From assembly GCA_016718405.1 (NCBI GenBank), contig JADKDJ010000003.1, forward strand, positions 124,001 through 188,000: DNA of 64,000 nt. The letters are read 5' to 3'. Under the pieces are notes generated by a model that searched no databases, was not told where the DNA came from, and saw nothing but the letters and a program-made list of their open reading frames with translations. Position 1 is the first letter of the stretch. Each line of letters starts with the position of its first letter. Origin of the DNA: Candidatus Rhodoferax odensensis. Lineage in GTDB: Bacteria; Pseudomonadota; Gammaproteobacteria; Burkholderiales; Burkholderiaceae_C. Made by a program: the position numbers and the translations under genes. Positions 63,466 through 64,000 of the stretch are shown in pieces.

Positions 63466-64000
63466 ATGAACACTTTGTCAGTCGATGTTGCCATCATTGG
63501 CGCCGGCACCGCCGGCATGTCGGCCTACCGGGCCGCGCTGGCGCACACGCCCGGCGTACTCGTGGTCGAAGGTGGGCCCTACGGCACCACCTGCGCCCGG
63601 GTCGGCTGCATGCCAAGCAAACTGTTGATCGCGGCCGCCGAAGCGGCACACGCGGCAAGCCATGCCGGTGCATTTGGTGTCAATGCCGGGCCGGTCCAGA
63701 TCGACGGTGCCGCGGTGATGAAACGGGTGCGTGACGAACGTGACCGCTTTGTTGGGTTTGTCACCGATACCGTCGAGCACTGGCCCGACGCCCACCGGCT
63801 GCGTGGTCATGCCCGCTTTGTGAATCAGCACACTTTGCAGGTCGACGACCACACCCTGGTGTCGGCCCGACGGATTGTCATTGCCACCGGTTCCAGCGCC
63901 AACGTGCCGACGACATGGCGTGCTGCAGCCGGCGACAGACTGCTCATCAACGACGACGTATTTGCCTGGCAGACCTTGCCCAAGTCGGTGGCCGTGCTCG
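63466..64000 (+). CDS. Dihydrolipoamide dehydrogenase-like flavoprotein, 3' end outside the window
   Basis: First 178 residues only. FAD motif [18 protein letters not shown], redox-active [10 protein letters not shown] (C-x4-C), and [12 protein letters not shown]. Class I pyridine nucleotide-disulfide oxidoreductase; the long [19 protein letters not shown] start is typical of Lpd-like proteins outside the 2-oxoacid dehydrogenase operons. GGAGTCCTCC leader. Confidence 0.88.
   Translation, partial: MNTLSVDVAIIGAGTAGMSAYRAALAHTPGVLVVEGGPYGTTCARVGCMPSKLLIAAAEAAHAASHAGAFGVNAGPVQIDGAAVMKRVRDERDRFVGFVTDTVEHWPDAHRLRGHARFVNQHTLQVDDHTLVSARRIVIATGSSANVPTTWRAAAGDRLLINDDVFAWQTLPKSVAVL

Overview
The window is about 64 kb of high-GC DNA that looks like a chromosome segment of a denitrifying betaproteobacterium, most likely Burkholderiales/Comamonadaceae (Rhodoferax/Acidovorax-like). 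The basis is protein content only: a Tat-exported nitrous oxide reductase operon of betaproteobacterial type, an SHP/DHC haem cluster, PhoX proteins, PEP-CTERM proteins, and the family's typical GC-rich intergenic repeats. No rRNA, tRNA or CRISPR array was seen.

Layout. (1) 0-5.7 kb: DUF2804 protein, putative DNA-binding protein, two tiny ORFs with strong ribosome binding sites, creatininase-family hydrolase, aminopeptidase P. (2) 5.8-16.4 kb: N2O-reduction cluster, nosX and a c5-type cytochrome lipoprotein (minus strand), divergent from nosZ-nosR-nosD-nosF-nosY-nosL and a second NosL-like gene. A perfect FNR/Nnr-type box (TTGAT-N4-ATCAA) lies in the shared promoter. (3) 16.6-22.0 kb: a SHP-DHC-PepSY-flavocytochrome operon divergent from PepSY-response regulator-histidine kinase. 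(4) 22.0-22.7 kb: RHH/ParE toxin-antitoxin pair. (5) 22.7-45 kb: an accessory region full of broken genes. It holds a frameshifted phoX; a decayed BamHI-like controller/endonuclease/methyltransferase set with an intact C-box; a two-gene ParA-like ATPase + SIR2 operon split by an IS21-family element with an exact 6-bp target duplication; a nitrilase; an AlbA_2-type ATPase with a stub of a type I methylase; a DUF4143 ATPase; Fic and BRO remnants; and about 1.6 kb of sequence that is almost all G/C homopolymers and is best read as bad sequence. (6) 43.6-64 kb: mostly housekeeping and metabolic genes: DTW-domain protein, YcaQ-like glycosylase with a perfect LexA box, SDR, oligoendopeptidase, GST, AraC/GyrI pair, second PhoX, PEP-CTERM metalloprotease, tkt-gapA, speD, mazEF, sugar nucleotidyltransferase, glutamine-synthetase-like gene, PNPOx-like protein, and the start of a dihydrolipoamide dehydrogenase-like gene.

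The strongest candidate for an under-described system is the ParA-like ATPase + SIR2 operon at 27.5-32.2 kb. It sits among restriction genes, its ORFs overlap by ATGA, and removing the IS plus one target copy restores the ATPase reading frame exactly. The accessory region is also notable because single-base indels break many genes there, whereas I found none in the flanking core genes; this suggests real decay, though local sequence quality must be checked.
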